DNA of 64,000 nucleotides. Source: Rhizobacter sp. Lineage in GTDB: Bacteria; Pseudomonadota; Gammaproteobacteria; Burkholderiales; Burkholderiaceae_C. The notes under the pieces were generated by a model. It saw only the letters and a list, made by a program, of their open reading frames with translations, was not told where the DNA came from and searched no databases. The stretch is from the NCBI GenBank assembly GCA_019635355.1, contig JAHBZQ010000001.1:1674001-1738000 (forward strand), given 5' to 3'. This document shows, piece by piece, positions 30,177 through 38,632 of this stretch (the stretch's first letter is position 1; each line of letters opens with the position of its first letter). The translations under genes were made by a program, and so were the position numbers.

Positions 30177-31538
30177 CTAGCGCGAGCAGAGCAGGCTCGC
30201 GAACTGCCGCAGCCACCAGCGCTGGCGCCAGCCGCGATCCAGCGGCGGCATGCGCGTGGGCGTGCGCATGCGATCGAGCAGCACCGTCTGCGTGAAGTTG
30301 TAGTTGTGGCGGCTGTGGCCGTAGTTGGCGCCGAAGTGGTCGATCTCCAGGCGCTTGCGGGTATCGACGCCGGTGTTGAAGCTCAGGTCGCGCACCAGCG
30401 AGTGGTATGACTTCTCGCGGTCGAGCTGGCGCTCGATGCAGAACACGTCTTTCGGCAGGTGCGACTGCACCGTGCCGTGGTTCTTGAAGTTCTTGACGAA
30501 GCGGTAGTCTTCAGCGCCATAGGCCCCGGCGAACTCTTCATCGGTGCCGAAGAGCTGGAAGAAGCGCGAACGCGCCAGGTAGAAGATGTTGGGGTGGCCC
30601 TTGATCAGCGAGCCGTCGGGCATCTTGCGCCAGAACTTGTAAAAGCGGCGGCGCTTGATCGGGTGGTCGAGCAGCCAGCGCACCGTGTGCTCGGGAAAGG
30701 CGTGGTCCACGTCGGTGATCACCACGTTTTCGGCGCGTGCATGCAGCATCGCGGCGTTGCGCGCGCCGGCCTGGTTCCAGCGGATGTCCTGGTCGATGCG
30801 CACCCAGGTGAGGTTCAGGTCGAAATCGGGGATGTCGTACTTCAGCGGCGAGCCGTCGTCGACGATCACGAACTGGATCTGGTCCAGCACCTCGGCCGGC
30901 AGCGTGGTGAAGTCACGCAGCCAGCTCGTCACGGTGTCGATGTTGTCCTGGTTGCAATAAAAGTGCGTGGCCAGCGTGAGCTTGATGGCGCCGTGGTTGC
31001 GCTTGGCAATGCCGAAGATGTCGGTGCGCGTGGGCTGCGTGAGGGCCAGCAGCGTGTGGCGCATGGTCTTGTGCCAGGAGTCTTCGCCGAGCGCTGCGGG
31101 CTGGTCGAGCAGCACCGGGTTGTCGACCACCAGGCCGCCTTTGGGTGGGCGCACGTTGGCTTCGAGGTCGGCCCGGCTCGTCATGAAGTTGACGCCGGTG
31201 TAGCGGTTGAAGACCAGGCGGTCGCGGTAGGTGGGCTTGAGGTTCGCCGGGCGGTCCCACCAGCGCATCACGATGCTGGGCTGGCGGCGGCGCAGCTTGA
31301 GTTGCACGGCCAGGCGCTGGGCGTCTTCGATGTCGGTCAGGACGAGGGCCACACCTTCGGCCTGCTCGAAGGCCTGGCGCACGGCGGCTTCCGGCGACAT
31401 GCCCACCGCGATCGAGACCAGGCTCGCCGGCAGCTCCTTCACCGCATGCGCGCCCGAGGCATATTCCGACCAGAAGCGCTCCAGCACACCCCCGGCTTGG
31501 GCAACCACGGTCAGGCGTGAAGGCAGGAGGTAGGACAT
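30177..31538 (-). CDS. GT2-like glycosyltransferase with extra N-terminal domain
   Basis: A 453-residue protein. Residues ~170-400 look like a GT-A/GT2 fold: LTLATHFYCNQDNIDTVTSW, FVIVDDGSPLKYDIPD (nucleotide site), VITDVDHAFPEHTVRWLL (DxD metal motif) and GAYGAEDYRFVKNF. The first ~165 residues (SRLTVVAQAGGVLERFWSEY to VVDNPVLLDQPA) resemble another Rossmann half-domain but I cannot name its family. It is convergent with the msbA-linked transferase (4-base gap) and divergent from the DUF6492 gene. The sugar is unknown; the location suggests LPS or capsule. Confidence 0.72.
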   Translation of the reverse strand: MSYLLPSRLTVVAQAGGVLERFWSEYASGAHAVKELPASLVSIAVGMSPEAAVRQAFEQAEGVALVLTDIEDAQRLAVQLKLRRRQPSIVMRWWDRPANLKPTYRDRLVFNRYTGVNFMTSRADLEANVRPPKGGLVVDNPVLLDQPAALGEDSWHKTMRHTLLALTQPTRTDIFGIAKRNHGAIKLTLATHFYCNQDNIDTVTSWLRDFTTLPAEVLDQIQFVIVDDGSPLKYDIPDFDLNLTWVRIDQDIRWNQAGARNAAMLHARAENVVITDVDHAFPEHTVRWLLDHPIKRRRFYKFWRKMPDGSLIKGHPNIFYLARSRFFQLFGTDEEFAGAYGAEDYRFVKNFKNHGTVQSHLPKDVFCIERQLDREKSYHSLVRDLSFNTGVDTRKRLEIDHFGANYGHSRHNYNFTQTVLLDRMRTPTRMPPLDRGWRQRWWLRQFASLLCSR

Positions 31539-31625
31539 CGGCTGGGCTCTTCGAAACTGGCCGGGGATTCTAGGGGTGAGGCCTCAGGCCACAATCGCGG
31601 CTCCGCCCGCGTACGCGCCCATTGC

Positions 31626-32531
31626 ATGGCCCTCGACTTTCCCATCGTCTGCAAGACCTACCGCGGTGACCTGCGCCGTGCGCAGCGGCTCCTGGCCAGC
31701 ATCGCCCCGCACAACCGCGACAAGCTGCCCGTGGTCCTGATCGTGCCGAATGACGACTTGGCGCTGTTCCGCAGCACGCTCCCGGCTGGTGCCTGCGAGT
31801 TCGTCACCGACGAGGCTGTGGTCGCCGCGCACCCGAAGGCCGTGGAGCACGACCTGCTGGCTCGCTACCAGGCCACGCCGGGCAGCAAGGCGCAGCAGGT
31901 GGTCAAGTCGGAAGCCTGGCGACTCCTCGGCTGCGACGCCTACCTCTGCACCGACGCCGACACGGTGTTCCTGCGCCCCTTCGGCCGCGCCGATTTCCTG
32001 GCGCCCGAAGGCCACCCCTACAGCCATGTGCACGAGTCGAAGGAATACCGCCAATTGGCCTCGTCGCGCGGCTACCGCAAGGTCGAGGAAGACTTCCGCC
32101 GCGAGAGCGCACAGCTGAAGGCGATCTTCGGCCGCACCGGCCCCGACTACGACTTCGGCCCCACGCCCGTGCCCTGGTCGGCCAAGGTGTGGAACGACCT
32201 GTACGAACAGCGCCTGGCCCCGAAGAACCAGACGCTGTGGGACGCCATCGAGCAGATGCCCTCCGAGCTGCGCTGGTATGGCGAGTCGCTGCTGGCCTAC
32301 CGGAGCATCCCGCTCGCGCCCATCGAGCCGCTCTTCCGCGTCTACCACCACGACTGGCATTTCAACGCCCTGCGCGGCCTGGGCGAGACCGAGGCCAACC
32401 TGGTGGAGCGCTTCATCGGCGCCGTCTACCAATCGAACTGGCAGTACGAGATGGACGAGGCCGGCGCCCGCAGTGCCGGCTCGCGTGCCGTGCGGCGCGT
32501 GAAGCGCTGGCTGAGGCAATTCCGCCGCTGA
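31626..32531 (+). CDS. DUF6492-type GT-A-like protein
   Basis: A 301-residue protein of the DUF6492 type, here likely a glycosyltransferase-like enzyme. It starts FPIVCKTYRGDLRRAQRLLA, has VVLIVPNDDLALF, a DxD motif in AYLCTDADTVFLRPF, and conserved-looking ELRWYGESLLAYRSIP and FRVYHHDWHF near the C-terminus. No signal peptide; a basic C-terminal tail (RRVKRWLRQFRR) could touch membrane. The start is ATG 31626 in the divergent gap. It sits directly ahead of a repeat element and the CDP-sugar operon. Confidence 0.75.
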   Translation: MALDFPIVCKTYRGDLRRAQRLLASIAPHNRDKLPVVLIVPNDDLALFRSTLPAGACEFVTDEAVVAAHPKAVEHDLLARYQATPGSKAQQVVKSEAWRLLGCDAYLCTDADTVFLRPFGRADFLAPEGHPYSHVHESKEYRQLASSRGYRKVEEDFRRESAQLKAIFGRTGPDYDFGPTPVPWSAKVWNDLYEQRLAPKNQTLWDAIEQMPSELRWYGESLLAYRSIPLAPIEPLFRVYHHDWHFNALRGLGETEANLVERFIGAVYQSNWQYEMDEAGARSAGSRAVRRVKRWLRQFRR

Positions 32532-32552
32532 GGCGAAAATAGCCGACCCTTC

Positions 32553-32621
32553 CGTCATTCCCGCGAAAGCGGGAATCCACGTGCCCCTCATGCCTGGATT
32601 CCCGCCTTCGGGGGAATGACG
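32553..32621. repeat. REP-like palindromic element
   Basis: Two inverted arms, CGTCATTCCCGCGAAAGCGG plus GAATCCA and the facing TGGATTCCCGCC TTCGGGGGAATGACG, separated by about 17 bases. Each arm is itself a small hairpin. This is the widespread intergenic family that translates as WIPAFAGMT in one frame. It lies between the DUF6492 stop and the start of the CDP-sugar operon, so it may mark an insertion or recombination boundary or act as an RNA processing signal. Confidence 0.85.
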
Positions 32622-32642
32622 AATCTCCACACAGACACCTTC

Positions 32643-33629
32643 ATGCCCATTGCTCGCACCACCAGCGGTAAGCAGTTCGACGTCGCCGACGGCGAAAGCC
32701 TGCTCGACGCCGCCCTGCGCGCCCACGTGACGCTCGCCTACAGCTGCCGCACCGGCCGCTGCAGCTCATGCAAGGGCAAGGTGAAGAGCGGCAGCACCAC
32801 CGCCCTGCACGACGAACTGGGCCTCACCCCCGAAGAGCGGGCCCAGGGCTTCGTGCTCACCTGCGTGCGCGCCGCCACGAGGGACGTCGAACTCGAGGTC
32901 GAAGACCTCGGCAACGTGCAGCTCGCCGACCCGCGCACCCTGCCCTGCCGCATACACACCTTGGAGAAGGTGTCGCCCGACGTGCTGAAGGTGACGCTGC
33001 GACTGCCACCCAACAGCCGCTTCGCCTTCCAGCCCGGCCAGTACATCGACGTGATCGGCCCGGGCGGCGTGCGCCGCGCCTATTCCATTGCCAACGCACC
33101 GCAGGAGCACCTGGAGCTGCACATCCGCCAGGTCGAGGGCGGCGTGATGAGCCGCTACTGGTTCGATGAGGCCAAGGCCAACGACCTGCTGCGCCTGCAC
33201 GGCCCGCTCGGCACCTTCTTCCTACGCGACATCGCCGGGCTCGACCTCGTGTTCCTTGCCACCGGCACCGGCATCGCGCCGATCAAGGCACTGCTAGAGC
33301 AGCTGGCCCAACAGGATGAAAAGCCCCGATCGCTCACCGTCTACTGGGGCAACCGCGTGGAAGCCGATCACTACTGGGATGCGGGCGCCCCCCAGGCCGG
33401 CCAGCGCTACGTGCCGGTGCTCTCGCGCGCCGGCAGCGGCTGGCCAGGCGCCCGTGGCCACGTGCAGGAGGTGATGCTCCAGACACCCCACGACTGGCCC
33501 AACACCCGGGTCTATGCCTGCGGCTACGATGCCATGATCCACAGCGCCCGCGATGCGCTCGTCGCCGCGGGCCTGGCCGAGCACCACTTCCATTCCGACG
33601 CCTTCGTGTCCTCGGCCCCCGCACCTTGA
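32643..33629 (+). CDS. ascD: CDP-6-deoxy-delta-3,4-glucoseen reductase (E3)
   Basis: A 328-residue iron-sulfur flavoprotein that passes NADH electrons to the PMP-dependent dehydrase RfbH (E1) in 3,6-dideoxyhexose synthesis. The N-terminal plant-type ferredoxin domain has SCRTGRCSSC (three cluster Cys) and the fourth Cys in VLTCVRAA. The FAD site RRAYSIANAP and NAD site FLATGTGIAPIKA, with ACGYDAMIHSARDAL, complete the ferredoxin-reductase module. The start is ATG 32643; an ATG at 32616 lies within the repeat. First gene of the seven-gene CDP-sugar operon. Confidence 0.9.
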   Translation: MPIARTTSGKQFDVADGESLLDAALRAHVTLAYSCRTGRCSSCKGKVKSGSTTALHDELGLTPEERAQGFVLTCVRAATRDVELEVEDLGNVQLADPRTLPCRIHTLEKVSPDVLKVTLRLPPNSRFAFQPGQYIDVIGPGGVRRAYSIANAPQEHLELHIRQVEGGVMSRYWFDEAKANDLLRLHGPLGTFFLRDIAGLDLVFLATGTGIAPIKALLEQLAQQDEKPRSLTVYWGNRVEADHYWDAGAPQAGQRYVPVLSRAGSGWPGARGHVQEVMLQTPHDWPNTRVYACGYDAMIHSARDALVAAGLAEHHFHSDAFVSSAPAP

Positions 33630-33642
33630 GAAAGACCCACCC

Positions 33643-34416
33643 ATGAAAGCCGTGATCCTCGCCGGCGGCCTCGGTACCCGGCTCAGCGAAGAGACCTCCG
33701 TGCGGCCAAAGCCCATGGTCGAGATCGGCGGCAAGCCCATCCTGTGGCACATCATGAAGATGTACTCGCACCACGGCATCCACGACTTCGTGGTCTGCTG
33801 CGGCTACAAGGGCTACGTGATCAAGGAGTACTTCGCGAACTACTTCCTGCACATGTCCGACGTCACCTTCGACATGAAGCACAACCGCATGGAGGTGCAC
33901 AGCGAGCGCGCCGAGCCCTGGACGGTGACGCTCGTCGACACCGGCGACGAGTCGATGACCGGCGGCCGCCTGCGCCGTGTGGCGCAGTACGTGCAAGACG
34001 AAGACGCCTTCTGCTTCACCTATGGCGACGGCGTGTCCGACCTCGACATCTCGGCCACCCTCGCCTTCCACAAGGCGCACGGCAAGGCCGCCACGCTGAC
34101 GGCCGCCTTCCCGCCGGGCCGCTTCGGCGCACTCGACATCCAGCAAGGCCAGGTCATGAGCTTCAAGGAGAAGCCCAAGGGCGACGGCGCCATGATCAAT
34201 GGCGGCTTCTTCGTGCTGAGCCCGTCGGTGCTGGGTTACCTGAAGGACGACGCCACCGTCTGGGAACAGGGCCCGCTGATGCGCCTGGCCGAGGAGGGCC
34301 AGTTGATGGCCTACGAGCACCACGGCTTCTGGCAGCCGATGGACACCCTGCGCGACAAGCACCTGCTCGAAGAGCTGTGGGCCAGCGGCAAGGCGCCATG
34401 GAAGAAGTGGGCCTGA
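33643..34416 (+). CDS. rfbF: Glucose-1-phosphate cytidylyltransferase
   Basis: Makes CDP-glucose from CTP and glucose-1-phosphate, the entry to CDP-dideoxysugars. A 257-residue protein of the NTP-transferase fold: KAVILAGGLGTRLSEET (nucleotide loop), RPKPMVEIGGKPILWHIM (catalytic Lys region) and FTYGDGVSDLDI (metal Asp). It ends in LRDKHLLEELWASGKAPWK, as usual for RfbF/DdhA. The start was set at ATG 33643, 13 bases after the reductase gene. Cytoplasmic. Confidence 0.97.
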   Translation: MKAVILAGGLGTRLSEETSVRPKPMVEIGGKPILWHIMKMYSHHGIHDFVVCCGYKGYVIKEYFANYFLHMSDVTFDMKHNRMEVHSERAEPWTVTLVDTGDESMTGGRLRRVAQYVQDEDAFCFTYGDGVSDLDISATLAFHKAHGKAATLTAAFPPGRFGALDIQQGQVMSFKEKPKGDGAMINGGFFVLSPSVLGYLKDDATVWEQGPLMRLAEEGQLMAYEHHGFWQPMDTLRDKHLLEELWASGKAPWKKWA

Positions 34417-34421
34417 GCGGC

Positions 34422-35492
34422 ATGGACATGGAATTCTGGCGCGGCAAGCGCGTCTTCCTCACCGGCCACACCGGCTTCAAGGGCAGCTGGCTCTCGCTGT
34501 GGCTGCAGTCGGCTGGCGCGCACGTGTGCGGCTATGCGTTGGCACCTGATACCGAGCCCGCGCTTTTCAACATCGCACGGGTCGCCGACGGCATGACGTC
34601 CATCGCCGGCGACGTGCGCGACCTCGCCGCCGTGCAGCGCGCGATGAACGAGTTCAAGCCCGAGATCGTCATCCACATGGCCGCGCAGGCCCTGGTGCGC
34701 CGCTCGTATCAAGACCCGGTCGAGACCTACGCCACCAACGTGATGGGCACGGTGCACGTGCTCGAAGCGGCGCGGCAGGCAGGCAGCGTGCGCTGCATCG
34801 TCAACGTCACCAGCGACAAGTGCTACGACAACAAGGAGTGGGTCTGGGGCTACCGCGAAGGCGAGCCGATGGGCGGGCATGACCCCTACAGCAACAGCAA
34901 GGGCTGCTCGGAACTGGTGACGTCGGCCTACCGCGACTCCTTCATGCGCCAAGCCGGCATTGCGCTCGGCTCGGGCCGCGCCGGCAACGTGATCGGCGGC
35001 GGCGACTGGGCTGCCGATCGCCTCGTGCCCGACATCCTGCGCAGCTTCGAGCGCCAGGAGCCGGTGCTCATCCGCAACCCGCACGCCATCCGCCCCTGGC
35101 AGCACGTGCTGGAGCCGCTGTCGGGCTACCTGCTGCTCGCCGAGAAGCTGTGGCAAGACGGCCCAGCGCACGCCGAAGGCTGGAACTTCGGCCCCAACGA
35201 TGAAGACGCTCGGCCGGTGCAGTGGATCGTCGAGCGCATGGTGAACGCCTGGGGCAACGGCGCGACGTGGCAGGTCGATGCGAGCGAACACCCGCACGAA
35301 GCCCACTACCTCAAGCTCGACATCTCCAAGGCCCGCCAACGCCTCGGCTGGCGCCCCCGCTGGCGCCTGGACACCACCCTCGACCACATCGCCGCCTGGC
35401 ACCGTGCCTGGCTGAACCGAGACGACATGCACGCGCTCTGCCTGAAGCAGATCAACCAATACGCGCAGTCGGCTCCCAAGGAACTTGCATGA
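34422..35492 (+). CDS. rfbG: CDP-glucose 4,6-dehydratase
   Basis: Converts CDP-glucose to CDP-4-keto-6-deoxyglucose with bound NAD. A 356-residue SDR-type enzyme: VFLTGHTGFKGSWLSLWLQS (NAD loop), HMAAQALVRRSYQDPVETYA, VTSDKCYDN, and DPYSNSKGCSELV with the YxxxK catalytic pair, here Tyr-Ser-Asn-Ser-Lys. The start at ATG 34422 gives MDMEFWRGKR, typical of the family; ATG 34428 is an alternative. Five bases after rfbF, and the stop overlaps the rfbH start. Confidence 0.97.
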   Translation: MDMEFWRGKRVFLTGHTGFKGSWLSLWLQSAGAHVCGYALAPDTEPALFNIARVADGMTSIAGDVRDLAAVQRAMNEFKPEIVIHMAAQALVRRSYQDPVETYATNVMGTVHVLEAARQAGSVRCIVNVTSDKCYDNKEWVWGYREGEPMGGHDPYSNSKGCSELVTSAYRDSFMRQAGIALGSGRAGNVIGGGDWAADRLVPDILRSFERQEPVLIRNPHAIRPWQHVLEPLSGYLLLAEKLWQDGPAHAEGWNFGPNDEDARPVQWIVERMVNAWGNGATWQVDASEHPHEAHYLKLDISKARQRLGWRPRWRLDTTLDHIAAWHRAWLNRDDMHALCLKQINQYAQSAPKELA

Positions 35493-36874
35493 ACATCCCC
35501 ATCGTCCCGGCGGCAGCACCGCTCGCTGCAGCCCCCGACGCCACGAACCCCGCCACCACCGCCTTGCGCCAGCAGATCGCAGCGCTCGTGCAGCAGTACG
35601 CCGACCTGACCTACGCCGCCAAGCCCTTCCAGCCCGGCGTGTCGCCCGTGCCCGTGTCGGGCAAGGTGCTGGGCGCCAAGGAACTGCAGCTGATGGTCGA
35701 AGCCTCGCTCGACGCCTGGCTCACCACCGGCCGCTTCAACGCGGCGTTTGAAGACCGCCTGGCCAAGTACCTGGGCGTGAAGTACCTCATCACGGTGAAC
35801 TCGGGCTCTTCGGCCAACCTCGTGGCCTTCTCGGCCCTCACCTCGCCGCGCCTCGGCGACCGCGCCATCAAGCCCGGCGACGAAGTGATCGGCGTGGCGG
35901 CCGGCTTCCCCACCACCGTCAACCCGATCCTGCAATTCGGCGCGGTGCCGGTGTTCGTCGACATCGACCTTGCCACGCACAACATCGATGCGAGCCTCAT
36001 CGAAGCCGCCATCGGCCCCAAGACCAAGGCCATCATGCTGGCCCACTCGCTGGGCAACCCCTTCAACCTCGAGGTGGTGACGGCACTGTGCAAGAAGCAC
36101 AAGCTGTGGCTGGTCGAAGACTGCTGCGACGCCCTAGGCGCGACCTACAACGGCCAACTCGTCGGCACCTTCGGCGACATTGGCACGCTCAGCTTCTACC
36201 CCGCCCACCACATCACCATGGGCGAAGGCGGCGCGGTGTTCACCAACAACGCCGAGCTGAAACTCATCGCCGAATCCTTCCGCGACTGGGGCCGCGACTG
36301 CTACTGCCCGCCCGGCAAAGACAACACCTGCAACAAGCGCTTCTGTTGGACTCCCAAGGAGCTGGGGGGCGATCTGCCCGACGGCTACGACCACAAGTAC
36401 ACGTATTCGCACCTCGGCTACAACCTGAAGATCAGCGACATGCAGGCCGCCTGCGCGCTGGCGCAGATGGACCGGGTCGACGAGTTCGTGGCCGCGCGCA
36501 AGCGCAACTTCGAGTACCTGAAGGAAAAGCTCGCCTCGTGCAGCGAGTTCCTGGAGCTGCCCGAAGCCACGCCGAATTCCGACCCGTCGTGGTTCGGCTT
36601 CCTCGCGCTGCTCAAGCCCGAGTCGGGTGTGAAACGCGTCGACCTGCTGGCCTACCTCGACCAGAACAAGATCGGCACCCGGCTGCTCTTCGCCGGCAAC
36701 TTGACCCGACAGCCCTACATGATCGGCCGCAACTTCCGCGTGAGCGGCTCACTGGAGCGCACCGACATCGTGATGAACCAGGCCTTCTGGCTCGGCGTGT
36801 ATCCGGGGCTCGGTACCGAGCATCTCGACTACATCGTGCAGAAGATCGAAGAGTTCTTCGGCCTCAACTTCTAA
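35489..36874 (+). CDS. rfbH: CDP-4-keto-6-deoxyglucose 3-dehydrase (E1, RfbH)
   Basis: PMP-dependent [2Fe-2S] enzyme that, with E3, removes the 3-OH to give CDP-4-keto-3,6-dideoxyhexose. A 461-residue protein of the DegT/DnrJ aminotransferase fold. In place of the Schiff-base lysine it has His in FYPAHHITMGEGGA (about residues 240-241), diagnostic of RfbH dehydrases. The cluster cysteines follow: DCYCPP (271, 273), NTCNKRFC (about 281 and 286). The length is somewhat above the E. coli-like norm (437). It overlaps rfbG by ATGA. Confidence 0.97.
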   Translation: MNIPIVPAAAPLAAAPDATNPATTALRQQIAALVQQYADLTYAAKPFQPGVSPVPVSGKVLGAKELQLMVEASLDAWLTTGRFNAAFEDRLAKYLGVKYLITVNSGSSANLVAFSALTSPRLGDRAIKPGDEVIGVAAGFPTTVNPILQFGAVPVFVDIDLATHNIDASLIEAAIGPKTKAIMLAHSLGNPFNLEVVTALCKKHKLWLVEDCCDALGATYNGQLVGTFGDIGTLSFYPAHHITMGEGGAVFTNNAELKLIAESFRDWGRDCYCPPGKDNTCNKRFCWTPKELGGDLPDGYDHKYTYSHLGYNLKISDMQAACALAQMDRVDEFVAARKRNFEYLKEKLASCSEFLELPEATPNSDPSWFGFLALLKPESGVKRVDLLAYLDQNKIGTRLLFAGNLTRQPYMIGRNFRVSGSLERTDIVMNQAFWLGVYPGLGTEHLDYIVQKIEEFFGLNF

Positions 36875-36885
36875 CGAACACCCTC

Positions 36886-37713
36886 ATGGCCGCCCAACGC
36901 TTCGACCCTTCGACGCTGCGCCGCACGGTGCTCGAGATGGCCCGCGCCGGTAATACGGTGCACATCGGCTGCGCCTTCTCGATCATCGAGCTGCTGGCGG
37001 TGCTCTACCGCCAGCACCTGCGCTACCCCGGCAACGACCCCAAAGCCGAAGGCCGCGACTACCTCGTGCTAAGCAAAGGCCACGGCGTGATGGCGCAATA
37101 CGCCTGCATGCGCGAGCTGGGCTGGATCGATGACCAGACGGTGCAGACCTACTTCGGCGACGGCACGCACCTGAAGGGTCTGTCCGACTCGCGCGTGCCC
37201 GGCCTCGAAGTCACCTCCGGCTCGCTCGGCCACGGCCTCTCGGTGGGCGTGGGCTTGGCCCTCGGCGCCAAGCTGCGCGGCACCGACCAGCAGGTGTACG
37301 CGCTGGTCGGCGACGGTGAACTCAACGAAGGCCCGATCTGGGAAGGCGCCCTCTTCGCCGCCCACCACGACTTGCGCAACTTCACCGTCATCGTCGACGA
37401 GAACGGCTACCAGGCGATGGGCACGACGGAAGACGTGCTGAAGCTCGGCTCCATCCAGGCCAAGTTCGAATCCTTCGGCTTCGAGGCGATCACGGTCGAT
37501 GGCCACGATGAAGCCGCGATCGATGCGGGGCTCAACCAACTCAAGGCCAGCGCCAACACCAAGCCCAAGGCGCTCGTCGCCAAGACCGTCAAGGGCAAGG
37601 GCGTGCCCTTCATGGAGCACAACAACATCTGGCACTACACCCGCCTCACCGACGAGACCTATGCGCAGGCACTCGCAGCGCTACCCGTCACGCTGAAGGA
37701 GGGCCGCGCATGA
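36886..37713 (+). CDS. Transketolase N-terminal subunit (split transketolase)
   Basis: A 275-residue protein equal to the ThDP-binding half of transketolase: LSKGHGVMAQYACMRELGWI and GSLGHGLSVGVGLALGAKL, then VGDGELNEGPIWEGALFAAH leading to VIVDENGYQAMG (the GDG...N cofactor motif). Split transketolases occur in archaea and in sugar-nucleotide clusters. Standing directly after rfbH and overlapping its partner gene, it is more likely to transfer a two-carbon ketol onto the 4-keto sugar than to serve pentose metabolism, which is inference. Confidence 0.9.
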   Translation: MAAQRFDPSTLRRTVLEMARAGNTVHIGCAFSIIELLAVLYRQHLRYPGNDPKAEGRDYLVLSKGHGVMAQYACMRELGWIDDQTVQTYFGDGTHLKGLSDSRVPGLEVTSGSLGHGLSVGVGLALGAKLRGTDQQVYALVGDGELNEGPIWEGALFAAHHDLRNFTVIVDENGYQAMGTTEDVLKLGSIQAKFESFGFEAITVDGHDEAAIDAGLNQLKASANTKPKALVAKTVKGKGVPFMEHNNIWHYTRLTDETYAQALAALPVTLKEGRA

Positions 37714-38630
37714 GAGCCGCCTTCAGCGACGCGCTGGTGCGCCTGGCCCAGGCCGACAAGAACGTGCTGCTGCTCACCGGCGACCACGGCTACGCGCTCT
37801 TCGACGCCTTCCGCAAGCACTGCCCCGGCCAGTACATCAACGCCGGCATTGCCGAGCAGAACATGGTCGGCATGGCCGCCGGCCTCGCGCGTGCGGGCTT
37901 CCGCCCCATCGTCTATGGTTTGAGCGCCTTCGTGCCGGTGCGCGTGCTCGAGCAGATCAAGCTCGACGTGGCGCACGACAACCTGCCGGTGATCTTCACC
38001 GGCGACGGCGCCGGCTTCGTCTACAGCCATCTCGGCACCAGCCACCAGAGCACCGAAGACATCGCCTGCGCGCGCGTGATCCCGCAGCTGGCGGTCTACT
38101 CACCGGCCGATCGCTTCGAGATCACCCTGTGCATGGACCTGGCCTACCAGAGCGCCGCCCCGGCCTACCTGCGCATGGGCAAGTCGGATCGCGGCGATGT
38201 CCACGCTGCCCCGGTGCAGGCCCGACCCGGCGAGTTGTTGAAGGCGCACGCAGGCCGAGGCGACGGCCTCGCCTTCATCGCCACCGGCTCGATGGTGCGC
38301 ACCGCGCTCGACGTGGCCAAGGCCCATCACCCCGAGGCCGAGGTGTGGAGCGTGCCCACCATCAAACCCATCGACGTCACCCGTGTGGCCGACATCTGCG
38401 CCCGCCACCGCGGCGTGGTGGTGCTGGAAGAGCACTCGACCATGGGCGGCCTGGGCGCCCTCGTCGCCGAGATCTCGACCGAGCTGGCCCCCACGCGCGT
38501 GCTGCGGGTCGGTGTGCCCGATCGTTTCTCCGAGCACTGCGGCACCTACGACTACCTGCTGAAGGAGCACGGGCTCGACACCCTGAGCGTCACCGACAAG
38601 GTGTCGGCCTTCGCACGCAGCCTGCGCTGA
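37710..38630 (+). CDS. Transketolase C-terminal subunit (split transketolase)
   Basis: A 306-residue protein: pyrimidine-binding half of transketolase. The catalytic glutamate is visible in NAGIAEQNMVGMAAGLARAG, followed by TGDGAGFVYSHLGTSHQSTE. The C-terminal regulatory lobe has VWSVPTIKPIDVTRVADICA and VVVLEEHSTMGGLGALVAEI. Its ATG overlaps the stop of the N-terminal subunit (ATGA), so a 1:1 complex is expected. The catalytic Glu and glycine loops seem intact. Confidence 0.9.
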   Translation: MRAAFSDALVRLAQADKNVLLLTGDHGYALFDAFRKHCPGQYINAGIAEQNMVGMAAGLARAGFRPIVYGLSAFVPVRVLEQIKLDVAHDNLPVIFTGDGAGFVYSHLGTSHQSTEDIACARVIPQLAVYSPADRFEITLCMDLAYQSAAPAYLRMGKSDRGDVHAAPVQARPGELLKAHAGRGDGLAFIATGSMVRTALDVAKAHHPEAEVWSVPTIKPIDVTRVADICARHRGVVVLEEHSTMGGLGALVAEISTELAPTRVLRVGVPDRFSEHCGTYDYLLKEHGLDTLSVTDKVSAFARSLR

Positions 38631-38632
38631 CC

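Noticed and set aside
32553..32621. Repeat at 32553 considered as the start of the E3 reductase (ATG 32616)
   Set aside because: The ATG at 32616 lies inside the palindrome arm; the in-frame ATG at 32643 gives a normal ferredoxin-domain N-terminus.
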